Shown one piece after another: positions 17,869 through 26,432 of a DNA stretch of 64,000 nt. A model generated the notes under the pieces. That model was not told the origin of the DNA. It made no database searches and saw only the letters and a program-made list of their open reading frames with translations. Origin of the DNA: Paenibacillus illinoisensis NBRC 15959 (GTDB lineage: Bacteria > Bacillota > Bacilli > Paenibacillales > Paenibacillaceae); assembly GCF_004000925.1 (NCBI RefSeq), contig NZ_BIME01000005.1, positions 186,001-250,000 of the forward strand. Direction: 5' to 3'. A program made the position numbers and the translations under genes. Each line of letters begins with the position of its first letter. Position 1 is the first letter of the stretch.

Positions 17869-19308
17869 ATGTTTTGGCTGGTCATTATTTTAGTTATTTT
17901 TATTTTCCAGGCAGCCACCATTATCATATTGGAGTTCAGAAATCCGTCTAAAGCGGTGGCCTGGCTGTTTATTTTGTTTTGCGTGCCTCCGATTGGGTTT
18001 ATCGTGTATTACTTCGTGGCACAGGATTTCAATAAGCGAAAAAAAGTGCGCAAAGCTGGATCCAGAATTTTCAGGGAGATTAAGGATACGATTTGGGAGC
18101 AGGCTCATATTGTGAAGGAAGCAGCCGAAATGCCGGACAATCGCTTTATGCATCAGCAAAGGCTGTTTAATTTGCTGTCCCACCTGTCGGAGAGCCCCAT
18201 CACGGGCTGCAACCGAAGCAGAGTATTAACGAACGGGAAAGAGGCCTTCCCGGCCATGTTAAGGGAAATGGAGAAGGCGAAGCATCATCTGCATGTGGAG
18301 TTTTACATTTTTCGCGATGATGCAATCAGTACCAAATTCCAGGAAGTCATGATTCGTAAGGCACGTGAGGGCGTGAGAGTCCGGTTTATCTGTGATGGTC
18401 TGGGCAGCCATAAAATGAGCTTGGGTTTCATCCGTAAGCTTCAGGACGCCGGGGTGGAATTCCATTACTTCCTTCCACCGCTGATTGCCACCATTGATCG
18501 CAGGGTGAATTACCGGAATCATCGGAAGATTATCGTCGTAGATGGAAAGGTTGGATTCGTAGGCGGCATTAATGTGGGGGACGATTATCTCGGGAAATAC
18601 CCGAAAATGGGGTTCTGGCGGGATACGCATATGCAGCTGGAAGGGGATGCCGTTTATTTTCTGCAAAACACATTTCTTAACGACTGGAAGCTTGCTTCCG
18701 GCGAGCAGATAACCGAAGCACAGCTGAAGGAACTGTTCCCACCTCATATATGCAGCGGAAATGAGAAAATTCAAATTTTGGCCAGTGGTCCCGATCAGGA
18801 ATGGGATGCGATTCAGGAAATGTGTTTTGGGGCCATCTCGGTTGCCTGTGACCGGATTTATATTACAAGTCCTTATTTCATTCCGGATCCAGCCCTGTAT
18901 GAAGCGCTTAAAACTGCAGCTGTCAGCGGGGTGGACGTTAAAATCATCATTCCGTACGAATCCGATTCCCGTCTCGTTCACTTGGCTTCCCTCTCATACG
19001 TGGAGGAACTGCTCCGGGCCGGGGTGGAATTTTATCAATATCGGAAAGGGTTCATACATGCCAAGGTAATGATTGTCGATGAATTGCTTGCTACTGTGGG
19101 AACAGCGAACATGGATATGCGCAGTTTTTTCTGCAACTTCGAACTGACAGCCGTGCTGTTTGAGTCATCCTCCATGGATCGTTTGGTCGGGGATTTTGAG
19201 CGGGATTTGAAGGTGTCCAGCAAGATTGACCTTAAGGCATTTCAGGAGCGTTCACGAAGACAAAAAGGGGCGGAAATGCTTTCTCGCATGCTTTCTCCGC
19301 TGCTTTAG
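17869..19308 (+). CDS. cls: Cardiolipin synthase
   Basis: 479 residues. Two N-terminal membrane helices (FWLVIILVIFIFQAATIII; AWLFILFCVPPIGFIVYYF) are followed by two phospholipase D HKD motifs: NHRKIIVVDGKVGFVGG (His at about 218) and HAKVMIVDELLATVGTANMD (His at about 397). It joins two phosphatidylglycerols to make cardiolipin at the membrane. ATG 17869 has AAGGGGG seven bases upstream; the longer frame from 17827 adds an unlikely leader. The 368 bases before it, back to the divergent CNNM gene, show no gene. Confidence 0.93.
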   Translation: MFWLVIILVIFIFQAATIIILEFRNPSKAVAWLFILFCVPPIGFIVYYFVAQDFNKRKKVRKAGSRIFREIKDTIWEQAHIVKEAAEMPDNRFMHQQRLFNLLSHLSESPITGCNRSRVLTNGKEAFPAMLREMEKAKHHLHVEFYIFRDDAISTKFQEVMIRKAREGVRVRFICDGLGSHKMSLGFIRKLQDAGVEFHYFLPPLIATIDRRVNYRNHRKIIVVDGKVGFVGGINVGDDYLGKYPKMGFWRDTHMQLEGDAVYFLQNTFLNDWKLASGEQITEAQLKELFPPHICSGNEKIQILASGPDQEWDAIQEMCFGAISVACDRIYITSPYFIPDPALYEALKTAAVSGVDVKIIIPYESDSRLVHLASLSYVEELLRAGVEFYQYRKGFIHAKVMIVDELLATVGTANMDMRSFFCNFELTAVLFESSSMDRLVGDFERDLKVSSKIDLKAFQERSRRQKGAEMLSRMLSPLL

Positions 19309-19328
19309 CCGTTTTAGGTTCGATTTCT

Positions 19329-19366
19329 GAAGATAAATTCACTTTTTTTGAATTTATCTTCTTTTT
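19329..19366 (+). terminator. Rho-independent terminator of cls
   Basis: A 13-bp stem (19329-19341 with 19349-19361), a loop of seven T's after C, then TTTTT. Confidence 0.85.
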
Positions 19367-19376
19367 GCTAACTATT

Positions 19377-19406
19377 TTGCTCAAATTTGATCTTTTATGA
19401 TATAAT
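19377..19406 (+). promoter_or_regulatory. Promoter of the yitT leader
   Basis: TATAAT at 19401-19406 with a weak TTGCTC -35 at 19377-19382 (18-base spacer). Transcription would begin near 19413 and leave a leader of about 240 bases. Confidence 0.6.
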
Positions 19407-19412
19407 AAATAT

Positions 19413-19653
19413 ATAAATCATGTCTTGGCGAAGGAGGGGAGTCTGCGGGAAACAGGCTCCCTTTTGCTCTCTTTTCGAAGTGTACACCTGAATTAAGACA
19501 TATTTGAATCCATTTCATATAGCCTTTAGATGCTTATACAGAAGGGTGCGTATAGAGATAAGCGAGATCGTTTTCTACTATATGTAGCTTCCCCGTTGGT
19601 ATTTAAATGATTTATGAAATTGATTCACATATTGATCAAACGGGGGGGATACC
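19413..19653 (+). promoter_or_regulatory. Structured 5' leader of the YitT gene, riboswitch-like
   Basis: ATGTCTT (19420-19426) can pair with AAGACAT (19495-19501), closing a domain that holds a GGGAG-t-CTG / CAG-g-CTCCC hairpin (about 19437-19461). Further down CCCCGTT (19591-19597) can pair with AACGGGG (19639-19645), which covers half of the ribosome site, while GGTAT (19598-19602) could pair with ATACC next to the start. It does not match a riboswitch class I know. Structures were found by eye. Confidence 0.4.
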
Positions 19654-20562
19654 ATGTCCAATGTAACGGTTAAAGAAATAACATCGAAGCCGGATCGGAG
19701 TGTAAAAAGCTCGGTATTTACGCTGAAGCTCCTGCAACGTATTGTAATGATTTTGATTGGTGCCGCACTGATGGCCGTATCACTTGAAATATTTCTCGTG
19801 CCCAATGGTGTAATTGATGGAGGGATTACGGGGATCTCGATTATGGTGTCAGAGCTCACGCATCTGCCGCTGGGGATTTTCCTGACCTTACTCAACTTGC
19901 CGTTTTTGATTTTGGGTTACAAACAAATTGGTAAAACGTTTGCGCTGTCCACATTGCTCGGTATCGTTGTCATGTCCATCGGAACGTCATTATTGCACCA
20001 TGTTCCTGCATTGACGCCTGGTGAACCGCTGCTCGGAGCTGTCTTCGGCGGATTAATCCTGGGGGTCGGTGTGGGTCTCGTTATCCGGTCCGGGGGATCG
20101 CTTGATGGTACGGAGATTGTGGCCATCCTGCTTAGTGAGAAATCACCGCTGTCGGTCGGGCAGATCGTTTTGTTCATTAACGTGTTTATTTTCGCAGGCG
20201 CAGGATTTGTATTCGGTTGGCCGAATGCCCTGTATTCCATGATCGCCTATTATATTGCAATGAAGATGATTGATATCGTCAACGAAGGTCTGGATCAGTC
20301 CAAATCGGTATGGATTATCAGTGAGAAATACCGGGATATCGGTTCAGCACTGACAGACCGCCTTGGTCGTGGGGTTACTTTCCTGGATGGGGAAGGCGGA
20401 TTCAGTGGAGATGAGAAAAAGATTATCTTTGTGGTCATTACTCGTCTGGAAGAAGCGAAGCTGAAGTCTATCGTGGAAGATTGGGACCCGCATGCCTTTG
20501 TGGCAATCGGTAACATTCATGACGTGAAGGGCGGACGTTTCAAGAAAAAAGGTATCCATTAG
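19654..20562 (+). CDS. YitT family membrane protein
   Basis: 302 residues. About five hydrophobic segments form the YitT_membrane (DUF161) domain; VPNGVIDGGITGISIMVSEL and RSGGSLDGTEIVAILLSEK are the repeated glycine-rich loops. The last 90 residues are the DUF2179 domain (VWIISEKYRDIGSALTDRLGRGVTFLDGEGGFSG), an alpha/beta fold at the cytoplasmic end. Function is unknown in the family. Translation starts at ATG 19654 behind a run of seven G that is partly paired in the leader. Confidence 0.92.
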   Translation: MSNVTVKEITSKPDRSVKSSVFTLKLLQRIVMILIGAALMAVSLEIFLVPNGVIDGGITGISIMVSELTHLPLGIFLTLLNLPFLILGYKQIGKTFALSTLLGIVVMSIGTSLLHHVPALTPGEPLLGAVFGGLILGVGVGLVIRSGGSLDGTEIVAILLSEKSPLSVGQIVLFINVFIFAGAGFVFGWPNALYSMIAYYIAMKMIDIVNEGLDQSKSVWIISEKYRDIGSALTDRLGRGVTFLDGEGGFSGDEKKIIFVVITRLEEAKLKSIVEDWDPHAFVAIGNIHDVKGGRFKKKGIH

Positions 20563-20601
20563 CGAGTCTTATCCGATGTAAGAAGCTTATAATAACAAAT
20601 G

Positions 20602-20650
20602 AAAAAAATAGCCGGCGCCCTTGGTTTGAGGGATGCCGGCTATTTCTTTT
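20602..20650. terminator. Bidirectional terminator between YitT and the LigD polymerase gene
   Basis: An AAATAGCCGGC arm (20606-20616) pairs with GCCGGCTATTT (20635-20645). T runs follow on the plus strand (CTTTTT), and a run of A at 20602-20608 gives T's on the minus strand. Confidence 0.88.
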
Positions 20651-21530
20651 TGAGATGCTGCGTAATTAATTCCACTGGCTGCGGCTCAACACTGGCAATG
20701 AGATCACCTACCTGCTGCAGCCGTTCCACAATATTCATCAAGTGATAATCCTTAACCGACACATTGTTCCGAACTTCATCCCACGTAAGCGGGGTGGATA
20801 CGGTACCTCCGGGTTTGGCTCGCGGTGTGTACGGAGCTGCGAGGGTTTTGCCGCCATAATGCTGCAGGTAGTCAAAATAAATGCGATCGCCCCGGTCTTT
20901 TTTGAGCCGTTCCAGTGTGAACAGGTCCGGATGCTTCTGAGTGACATACTTGCCGACAAAATGACCAATATCCCGCAGCTCATCAAAGGTGACGCCCTGA
21001 CGGATGGGAACGATGATCTGTATGCCTGTGGCACCTGAAGTTTTGGGTACAGAACGGAGGCCAAGGGAAGTCAGCGTTTCACCTACTATTAAAGCAGCCT
21101 GCATAATACGCGGCTCCTCTTCAAGAGAGGGGTCGAGATCAATCATCCATTCACATGGGAGATGGCTGCCTACAGCATGTAAGGAGGGATGGAACTCCAG
21201 GGCGGCCAGATTCCCGAGCCACAGCAGCTCCGGAAGACCGTCCATGACGATATAGCGGATGCCTTCGTGGATCTCGGTACGTACGAAATCAGGAATGGGT
21301 TCAGGAGCATTTTTTTGATAAAAAAATTCACCGCCTGCACCATGCGGATATCGGATGGTTGTCAGGAGGCGGTTCCTGGTGTACGTCAGCAGAAAGGGAG
21401 CAATAGCGGCAAGCTTCTGCAAATAGATGGCTTTTGTTACTCCTGCTTCAGGCCACAGCAGTTTATCCGGATTGGTTACAGTAAGCTCTATTCCTTCGAT
21501 GGTAATGGTACCTTTGATCGTACGGGGCAT
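20640..21530 (-). CDS. ligD: LigD-type polymerase domain protein (NHEJ primase-polymerase)
   Basis: 296 residues, a stand-alone LigD polymerase domain of the archaeo-eukaryotic primase family. VTNPDKLLWPEAGVTKAIY at the N-terminus, RYPHGAGGEFFYQKNAP and EWMIDLDPS (the metal-binding DxD) are diagnostic, as is VPIRQGVTFDELRDIGHFVG further on. It fills and adds nucleotides at broken ends during non-homologous end joining. The start at 21530 has AAAGGAGG seven bases upstream; an ATG six codons earlier contains that ribosome site. It follows the ligase gene by 51 bases on the same strand. In B. subtilis the two activities are one fused LigD; here they are separate genes. Confidence 0.9.
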   Translation of the reverse strand: MPRTIKGTITIEGIELTVTNPDKLLWPEAGVTKAIYLQKLAAIAPFLLTYTRNRLLTTIRYPHGAGGEFFYQKNAPEPIPDFVRTEIHEGIRYIVMDGLPELLWLGNLAALEFHPSLHAVGSHLPCEWMIDLDPSLEEEPRIMQAALIVGETLTSLGLRSVPKTSGATGIQIIVPIRQGVTFDELRDIGHFVGKYVTQKHPDLFTLERLKKDRGDRIYFDYLQHYGGKTLAAPYTPRAKPGGTVSTPLTWDEVRNNVSVKDYHLMNIVERLQQVGDLIASVEPQPVELITQHLKKK

Positions 21531-21581
21531 ATGGACGCCTCCTTTCATGATATAGATCTAAGCCAATATCACGCGCGCTTA

Positions 21582-22538
21582 CTACACTCCATTCGTGAGT
21601 TGGCTGGCAAGACAGTCTTCCCGAGATACTTCCGCGAATGCTTGTATGCTCGGATGGCGTAGGGTGCGATGCTGGGTCAGTTCCATGTATTGCACTTTGA
21701 CTCCGATCTGGGGCTTGATCCATGTCGTTTCGGAGCTTCGTTCGGGCACGTTATGGAACGGCCGCTCCTCTTGAATCAACGGTTCGACTTCCTCGGTCAG
21801 TTTACGCCAGCTGGCTGAGTTCAGTTTACCTGTGCCGACATGACCAATATAGACAAAATGAGGCCCATCATAAACACCAACCGCAATGGCGTTAACGACG
21901 CCGCTCCGGTAGGTAACCCCGCCAATCATGGCATATAGATCATGCATGATTTTAACCTTTTGCCAGCGCTGATCCTTGCCATTGATACCGTAGGTACTTG
22001 TCAGGTCTTTACAGACAATCCCCTCCATCTGATGCTGTCTCATAACGGTGAGCAGAGAAGCCGCATCGGAGGTATTGGTCACCTCCTGAACGTGTGAGCC
22101 CGGGTTGAGGACACGATGCAGCAGACGCTGGCGTTCTGCAAGTGGTTGATCGGTGACCCATTTTCCATCACAGTACAAAATATCGAAAACCATATAAGTC
22201 ACTGGAATCCGGTAAACGGCTTGGGCGATCCCGTCTGGTTTGCTCATGCGGTCCCGGCGCAGCACATGGTAAAAAGAAGGTTTTCCCGTTTCAGGGTCAA
22301 GCGCAATCACTTCGCCATCCAGAATGTAGGAGGGGACGCTGCACAGATTGCGGTCAGAGACCAGTTCTGGATACTGAACTGTCCGGTCGTGCAGTCTGCG
22401 GTTAATCAATCGGAGTTCATTTCCATCCTCGTACGCAAGCATGCGAACGCCATCCCATTTCACCTGGGCAATCCAGTTAGGTCCGTTTGGAATCTTATCC
22501 CGAGATATAGGTTCAAAGGGGATCAGAGGCTTAAACAT
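21582..22538 (-). CDS. ATP-dependent DNA ligase (NHEJ, LigD ligase domain)
   Basis: 318 residues. QVKWDGVRMLAYEDG is motif I with the lysine that takes AMP; LINRRLHDRTVQYPEL, YILDGEVIALDPETGKPSF and VKIMHDLYAMIGG are motifs III, IV and V regions. The OB-fold half follows. There is no polymerase or phosphoesterase domain, so this is the ligase part alone. AAAGGAG precedes ATG 22538. Upstream on the same strand is a GerAB-like gene 52 bases away and downstream is the polymerase gene, so gerAB-ligase-polymerase is probably one transcript. Confidence 0.93.
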   Translation of the reverse strand: MFKPLIPFEPISRDKIPNGPNWIAQVKWDGVRMLAYEDGNELRLINRRLHDRTVQYPELVSDRNLCSVPSYILDGEVIALDPETGKPSFYHVLRRDRMSKPDGIAQAVYRIPVTYMVFDILYCDGKWVTDQPLAERQRLLHRVLNPGSHVQEVTNTSDAASLLTVMRQHQMEGIVCKDLTSTYGINGKDQRWQKVKIMHDLYAMIGGVTYRSGVVNAIAVGVYDGPHFVYIGHVGTGKLNSASWRKLTEEVEPLIQEERPFHNVPERSSETTWIKPQIGVKVQYMELTQHRTLRHPSIQAFAEVSREDCLASQLTNGV

Positions 22539-22589
22539 GTGCAGGGCTCCTTTCGGGTGGCATTATTGAGCAAACGTAATCAGAAGTGC

Positions 22590-23702
22590 TTACCTGTTAT
22601 AGCGTTCGCGTTTTGAAGCACGAGACTTCAATTTATGTACCAAAATAAGCAGCACAGGAAGTGCGATGCCGCACGTAAGATCCCAGTCAATCCAATACGG
22701 GATGATCACTTTGAGATAAAAGACTTCATCCGGAGAGACCAGAATGGACATGGCCAAAATCAAAAGAGCTGCAGGCAGGATCAGTGAACGGTAGCTTGTC
22801 AGTCGGAACAGGTGCGAAATCCCCAAGATAAAGCTGTAGAAGAACAGAATGCTTTTGAAATAAACGGCGATAATCCAGACGGATGCCATAAAGGCTTCAA
22901 TCCGCTGCAGAAAATTGCCTATATTTATCTTTTGCGACAGCTGAAATGAGGCGAACCAGTGATGCTGCGTCATGAATGGCCCCATGACGAGCAGACAAAT
23001 GGTCAGCGTCAGTGTAAGCATCAGGCCACCAATAAGTCCTGTCAGAAGAATATCCTTCTCCCAATGTGGCTCCTTCTTGGCATAGGGAAATAGCATCAGG
23101 AAGATGCACAACTCGCAATAAGGATAAGTCAGCACAGCAATAAAGCCTCGAAATGGATCGACCAAGCCATGGGCAAGAACAGGCTGGATGTTGTCCAGCT
23201 TCAAGTGAGGCAGCAGACAAACCGTCAGAATAACCAGAAAAAATACGATCAAGGGAAGAAAGAGCTCTGCACTCCTGGCTATACACTCCAGTCCGCATAT
23301 GAGTCCCCATACGAGGGAGAAGACAAAGAGCAGATGCACAACCAAGAGCGGTGATTCGCTCAAAATCTGGGTAGACATGAAATCCCCGATTTCTCTGACA
23401 AATGTCGATGTGCTTATCAAAAAGTAAAACAAATAAAAACAACTGAACAAGGCCCCGATCCAAGGTCCCAATGTTCGAAGAGCATTTTCGATCAGATTGA
23501 GTTTGGGGTGAAGCTTATAGGCGACCAAAAAAATGAACAGAATCCCCATACCCCCGGCGACACCGAGTAAAGCGGATATCCAAGCATCTTCGTGGGCGAA
23601 TGAGGTGATCATGGCCGGAAATACAAGTATTTGTTCACCAATTGTGCAGAGGAACATTAAGGCGGCAAGCTGCCTTACAGTCAGACGTCCCTTTTCAACC
23701 AT
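22590..23702 (-). CDS. Endospore germination permease, GerAB/GerKB family (orphan)
   Basis: 370 residues with ten hydrophobic segments, the layout of the GerB subunit of germinant receptors within the APC superfamily. LTVRQLAALMFLCTIGEQILVFPA at the start and YPYCELCIFLMLFPY in the middle are family-typical. GerB subunits bind germinants in the spore inner membrane. The usual GerA and GerC partner genes are absent on either side, so it is an orphan. AAGGAGA precedes the ATG. It leads the ligase and polymerase genes on the same strand. Confidence 0.88.
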   Translation of the reverse strand: MVEKGRLTVRQLAALMFLCTIGEQILVFPAMITSFAHEDAWISALLGVAGGMGILFIFLVAYKLHPKLNLIENALRTLGPWIGALFSCFYLFYFLISTSTFVREIGDFMSTQILSESPLLVVHLLFVFSLVWGLICGLECIARSAELFLPLIVFFLVILTVCLLPHLKLDNIQPVLAHGLVDPFRGFIAVLTYPYCELCIFLMLFPYAKKEPHWEKDILLTGLIGGLMLTLTLTICLLVMGPFMTQHHWFASFQLSQKINIGNFLQRIEAFMASVWIIAVYFKSILFFYSFILGISHLFRLTSYRSLILPAALLILAMSILVSPDEVFYLKVIIPYWIDWDLTCGIALPVLLILVHKLKSRASKRERYNR

Positions 23703-23766
23703 GTGGGTTCTCCTTCATCGATCGAGCTGGATATTAGGTTAGGATGCGCCAAATTCACCATATTTA

Positions 23767-23837
23767 TAATAAATAAAGCCCGGACGAGGGCATCATCTCT
23801 AATCAAAGGATTAAGAGATGTACACTGTCCGAGCTTC
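23767..23837 (-). terminator. Terminator of the CatE-like gene
   Basis: Read on the minus strand, GCTCGGAC... pairs with GTCCGGGC, enclosing an inner CATCTCT/AGAGATG stem, and TTTATTTATT follows. It separates the ring-cleavage enzyme from the GerAB-like gene. Confidence 0.65.
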
Positions 23838-23880
23838 CTCGGTATGAAATGGAAGATCAAAAAATGGTGGAGTAACGCGT

Positions 23881-24750
23881 TTATTCTGCTGTAACCAGCC
23901 GTATACGGATATTCTGCGGATCAATGGTAAACCATTGACCGCCCAGTTCTTCAAGTGCGGCACCTTGCGTGCGCAATTGTTCCAGCGCTTGCTGCAGTTG
24001 TTCCTGTCCGGCGTATACGATGGTAAAGTAGTCAATACCCGTAGCCTGGTTCGGATTTGCAGGAGCGCCTGTGCCTGCCCAGATATTCAGGCCGATATGG
24101 TGATGATATCCACCTGCGGAAACAAACAAGGCTGACATGCCTGCAAAATTGCCAACAATGTCAAAGCCGAGCAAGCCTGTATAGAAGCGGCGGGATTCTT
24201 CCAAGCTGCGTACATGAAAGTGTACATGACCAATAACCGTTCCGGCCGGCAGGCCATGCCATGGCTCATTCTCCGAGATGTCGAACAAGCTCTGTACATC
24301 CACCGGATCGCTTGCCATGATGAAGTTGTTGTCAGTATCACGTCTCCAGGTATCACGCGGACGGTCAGCGTAGATTTCAATGCCGTTTTGATCCGGATCG
24401 GAAATATAAAAGGCCTCACTCACCAGGTGATCTCCTTGGCCGATTTCAATGCCGGAAGCGGCGAGGTTGCGGAGTGCAAGCCCGAGGGACTTGCGATCAG
24501 GCAGCAGAATGGCAAAATGGTACAAGCCCGCGTGAGAGCGAACAGGCAATGTCACCGCATCTGTCAGTTCTTCCAGGCGCAGCAGCGACGTTTTGCCGTC
24601 GGCGGTCATCGTTGCGACCTTATCCTGGCGTTCTAATAAACGAAGTCCAACCACCTCGGTGTAAAATTGAATGGAGCGCTCCAGGTTGCTTATTCGCAGG
24701 CTTACTTCACCTAAGTGAGTCGTTGCAGGGATCTGGTATGGGGTAGTCAT
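23881..24750 (-). CDS. catE: VOC family ring-cleaving dioxygenase, CatE-like (catechol 2,3-dioxygenase)
   Basis: 289 residues with two vicinal-oxygen-chelate modules (about 10-135 and 165-285). LGEVSLRISNLERSIQFYTEVVGL starts the first module; LYHFAILLPDRK, SDPDQNGIEIYADRPRDTW, VIGHVHFHVRSLEESRRFYTGLLGFD and FVSAGGYHHHIGLN match the B. subtilis CatE/YfiE pattern closely, including histidines and a glutamate able to bind Fe(II). It would open an aromatic ring next to the hydroxyls, or act on a related quinol. Three ATGs in a row follow GAGGAGG; the third (24750) has the best spacing. No catD-like partner is adjacent. Confidence 0.82.
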   Translation of the reverse strand: MTTPYQIPATTHLGEVSLRISNLERSIQFYTEVVGLRLLERQDKVATMTADGKTSLLRLEELTDAVTLPVRSHAGLYHFAILLPDRKSLGLALRNLAASGIEIGQGDHLVSEAFYISDPDQNGIEIYADRPRDTWRRDTDNNFIMASDPVDVQSLFDISENEPWHGLPAGTVIGHVHFHVRSLEESRRFYTGLLGFDIVGNFAGMSALFVSAGGYHHHIGLNIWAGTGAPANPNQATGIDYFTIVYAGQEQLQQALEQLRTQGAALEELGGQWFTIDPQNIRIRLVTAE

Positions 24751-24842
24751 CATCATTTCCTCCTCATATAAAAAAAAGTTTAAGATCATCTCATCTAAAT
24801 TGCGTTAACAAGTATAGGTACGTTAGATCATTCTCGCTTTGG

Positions 24843-24854
24843 ATCCTATAGGAT
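24843..24854. promoter_or_regulatory. Palindrome upstream of catE, possible operator
   Basis: ATCCTATAGGAT is a perfect 12-base palindrome about 90 bases before the catE-like start. The surrounding 280 bases between catE and ku are AT-rich and hold no gene. Operator function is a guess. Confidence 0.3.
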
Positions 24855-24968
24855 AAACTTTATAATGATAAATAAGTTACTTTTCATAAGTTAATATAAA
24901 ATATAAATCTTCTTTCGTCAATTGTATTTTCACGTTTCGAGCAAACCTAAACTAGGACATGAGGGCTT

Positions 24969-25003
24969 ATAAAAAAATAAAAATCCGGCTAACGGAGCCG
25001 GAT
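24969..25003 (-). terminator. Terminator of ku
   Basis: ATCCGGCT and AGCCGGAT arms (24983-24990, 24996-25003), followed on the minus strand by TTTTTATTTTTTT. Confidence 0.9.
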
Positions 25004-25029
25004 GGGTCATATCGTAAAGATTTTGTTCG

Positions 25030-25938
25030 TTATGATTTGGGCTTGGAAGCGGCTCTTTTCTTTTTGGCTGGAGCTGCTTCGGTATCGCCTCCGACCACGG
25101 CTTGCACAGCTGTCTTTTTGGGAGCGCGTTTTTTGGGTTTGGCTGTCGTTGTTCCCGGGTCTGCAGGGATGGGCTTGACTGCCTCAATGCTGGCTTGAAG
25201 GGCTGCCATCAGATCCATGACATTTGCTTCCGGTTTAGCCGGCGCAATCTTGATCTCTTCACCCGCGACTTTGTGATTGATGAGATCCAGCAGTTTATTG
25301 CGGTAATCGTCTGTATATTTGCCGGGTTCAAAAGGCGTGGACAGTTGATCGATCAGCAGCTTTGCCATCGTCAATTCCTTATCATTGACATTTTGAACTT
25401 CTGGCAAGTTTGGTACTTGTGAGACCGGACGAATCTCATCCGGATAGAAAATGGTTTCCATGGAGAGACAATCCTCCAGAACCCGAATGGCAGCGAGGCT
25501 GCTTTTGGAACGAATGGAGACCTTGGCGATGCCGATTTTGCCTGTATCCCGCATGGCTGTCATCAGCAGCTGATAAGCGTTACCGCCGGCCTGATCGGGA
25601 GAGAGGTAATAGGTTTTTTGAAAATAGATGGGATCAATCTCCGTCAAATCCACAAAATCCAGAATGGTAATGGTTTTGCTGGCCGAATCATTCAGTGCCT
25701 CCAGCTCATCTTTTTCGAACAGGACAAATTTTCCTTTTTCGTATTCATAACCCTTGGTGATTTCTTCCCACTTTACGTCCACCTCACAGGAAGGACATTG
25801 GCGTACATAAGCGAGCGGGCTGCCGCAGACCTTATGGATATATCGCATGGAGATGTCTTTGTCTTCGGTAGCCGAGAACATTTTGACAGGGACATGCACG
25901 AGACCGAAGCTGATTGCACCTTTCCAGACCGTATGCAT
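25030..25938 (-). CDS. ku: Ku protein, non-homologous end joining
   Basis: 302 residues. MHTVWKGAISFGLVHVPVKMFSATEDKDISMRYIHK-type start, with WKGAISFGLVHVPVKMF as the bacterial Ku hallmark, then CPSCEVDVKWEEITKGYEYEKGKFV and a beta-barrel core. The last 45 residues are Lys/Ala/Pro-rich (KPKKRAPKKT, AKKKRAASKPKS), the DNA-binding tail typical of longer bacterial Ku. It forms a ring dimer on broken ends and recruits LigD. The start at 25938 has AAAGGAG before it; 44 extra in-frame codons upstream have no family support. A CATACTA sequence 37 bases upstream looks like a sigma-G -10 box. Confidence 0.93.
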   Translation of the reverse strand: MHTVWKGAISFGLVHVPVKMFSATEDKDISMRYIHKVCGSPLAYVRQCPSCEVDVKWEEITKGYEYEKGKFVLFEKDELEALNDSASKTITILDFVDLTEIDPIYFQKTYYLSPDQAGGNAYQLLMTAMRDTGKIGIAKVSIRSKSSLAAIRVLEDCLSMETIFYPDEIRPVSQVPNLPEVQNVNDKELTMAKLLIDQLSTPFEPGKYTDDYRNKLLDLINHKVAGEEIKIAPAKPEANVMDLMAALQASIEAVKPIPADPGTTTAKPKKRAPKKTAVQAVVGGDTEAAPAKKKRAASKPKS

Positions 25939-25974
25939 GAGTCGGCTCCTTTCCGGGGTACCTTTTTTATTATG

Positions 25975-25981
25975 TAGTATG
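25975..25981 (-). promoter_or_regulatory. Possible sigma-G -10 element for ku
   Basis: On the minus strand CATACTA is an exact match to the sigma-G -10 consensus, 37 bases before the ku start. A GATTAT sequence 17 bases upstream is only a weak -35 match. Confidence 0.4.
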
Positions 25982-26063
25982 GGCATTTCCGTGTCTGGAT
26001 AATCGCTTACAGGATGAATTCGTATGGTTCGGGCTGACTGGGGGATGATAACAGAAACATGCT

Positions 26064-26093
26064 TGAACACGGTATTGAGTCTTAAGCATGTGA
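26064..26093 (+). promoter_or_regulatory. Possible sigma-G promoter for the acidic protein/sspH pair
   Basis: TGAACA (26064-26069), 17-base spacer, CATGTGA (26087-26093): one and two mismatches to TGAATA/CATACTA. It fits the spore-specific sspH gene behind it. Confidence 0.35.
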
Positions 26094-26135
26094 GTCAGGA
26101 AGTGTATGACATCGAACAAGCTGGGAGGTGCCGAA

Positions 26136-26432
26136 ATGAAGAACAATAGGGATGAAGAAGAAGCGCACAAACATGCCTTTTCTCCATATCCCATTGCCGG
26201 GGCAGAGGATGCTGAAGAATTTTATACGCCAGCTGCTGCGGTGAACTGGGAAGCGGTGACTTCCGAAAAGCTGCCACTTGATCGGGAGTCCTTCATGCTC
26301 GACATTGACCGGATGGTGAATGAAGGGTTAGGTGGAGGTCAGGTTACGGAGGATAACGGGTTTATTGGTGAGAGTACGACGGACACGATGATTCGTGAAC
26401 CACATGATGATCCGGAAGGAGAGTATGAATAA
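26136..26432 (+). CDS. Small acidic protein of unknown function
   Basis: 98 residues, ATG 26136 with GGGAGGTG upstream; an in-frame ATG at 26106 lacks a site. It begins MKNNRDEEEAHKHAF and is strongly acidic throughout, with no hydrophobic segment. I do not recognise a domain. Its stop overlaps the sspH start by eight bases, so it is coupled to a spore protein gene and may itself be made in the forespore; that is inference from position. Confidence 0.65.
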   Translation: MKNNRDEEEAHKHAFSPYPIAGAEDAEEFYTPAAAVNWEAVTSEKLPLDRESFMLDIDRMVNEGLGGGQVTEDNGFIGESTTDTMIREPHDDPEGEYE

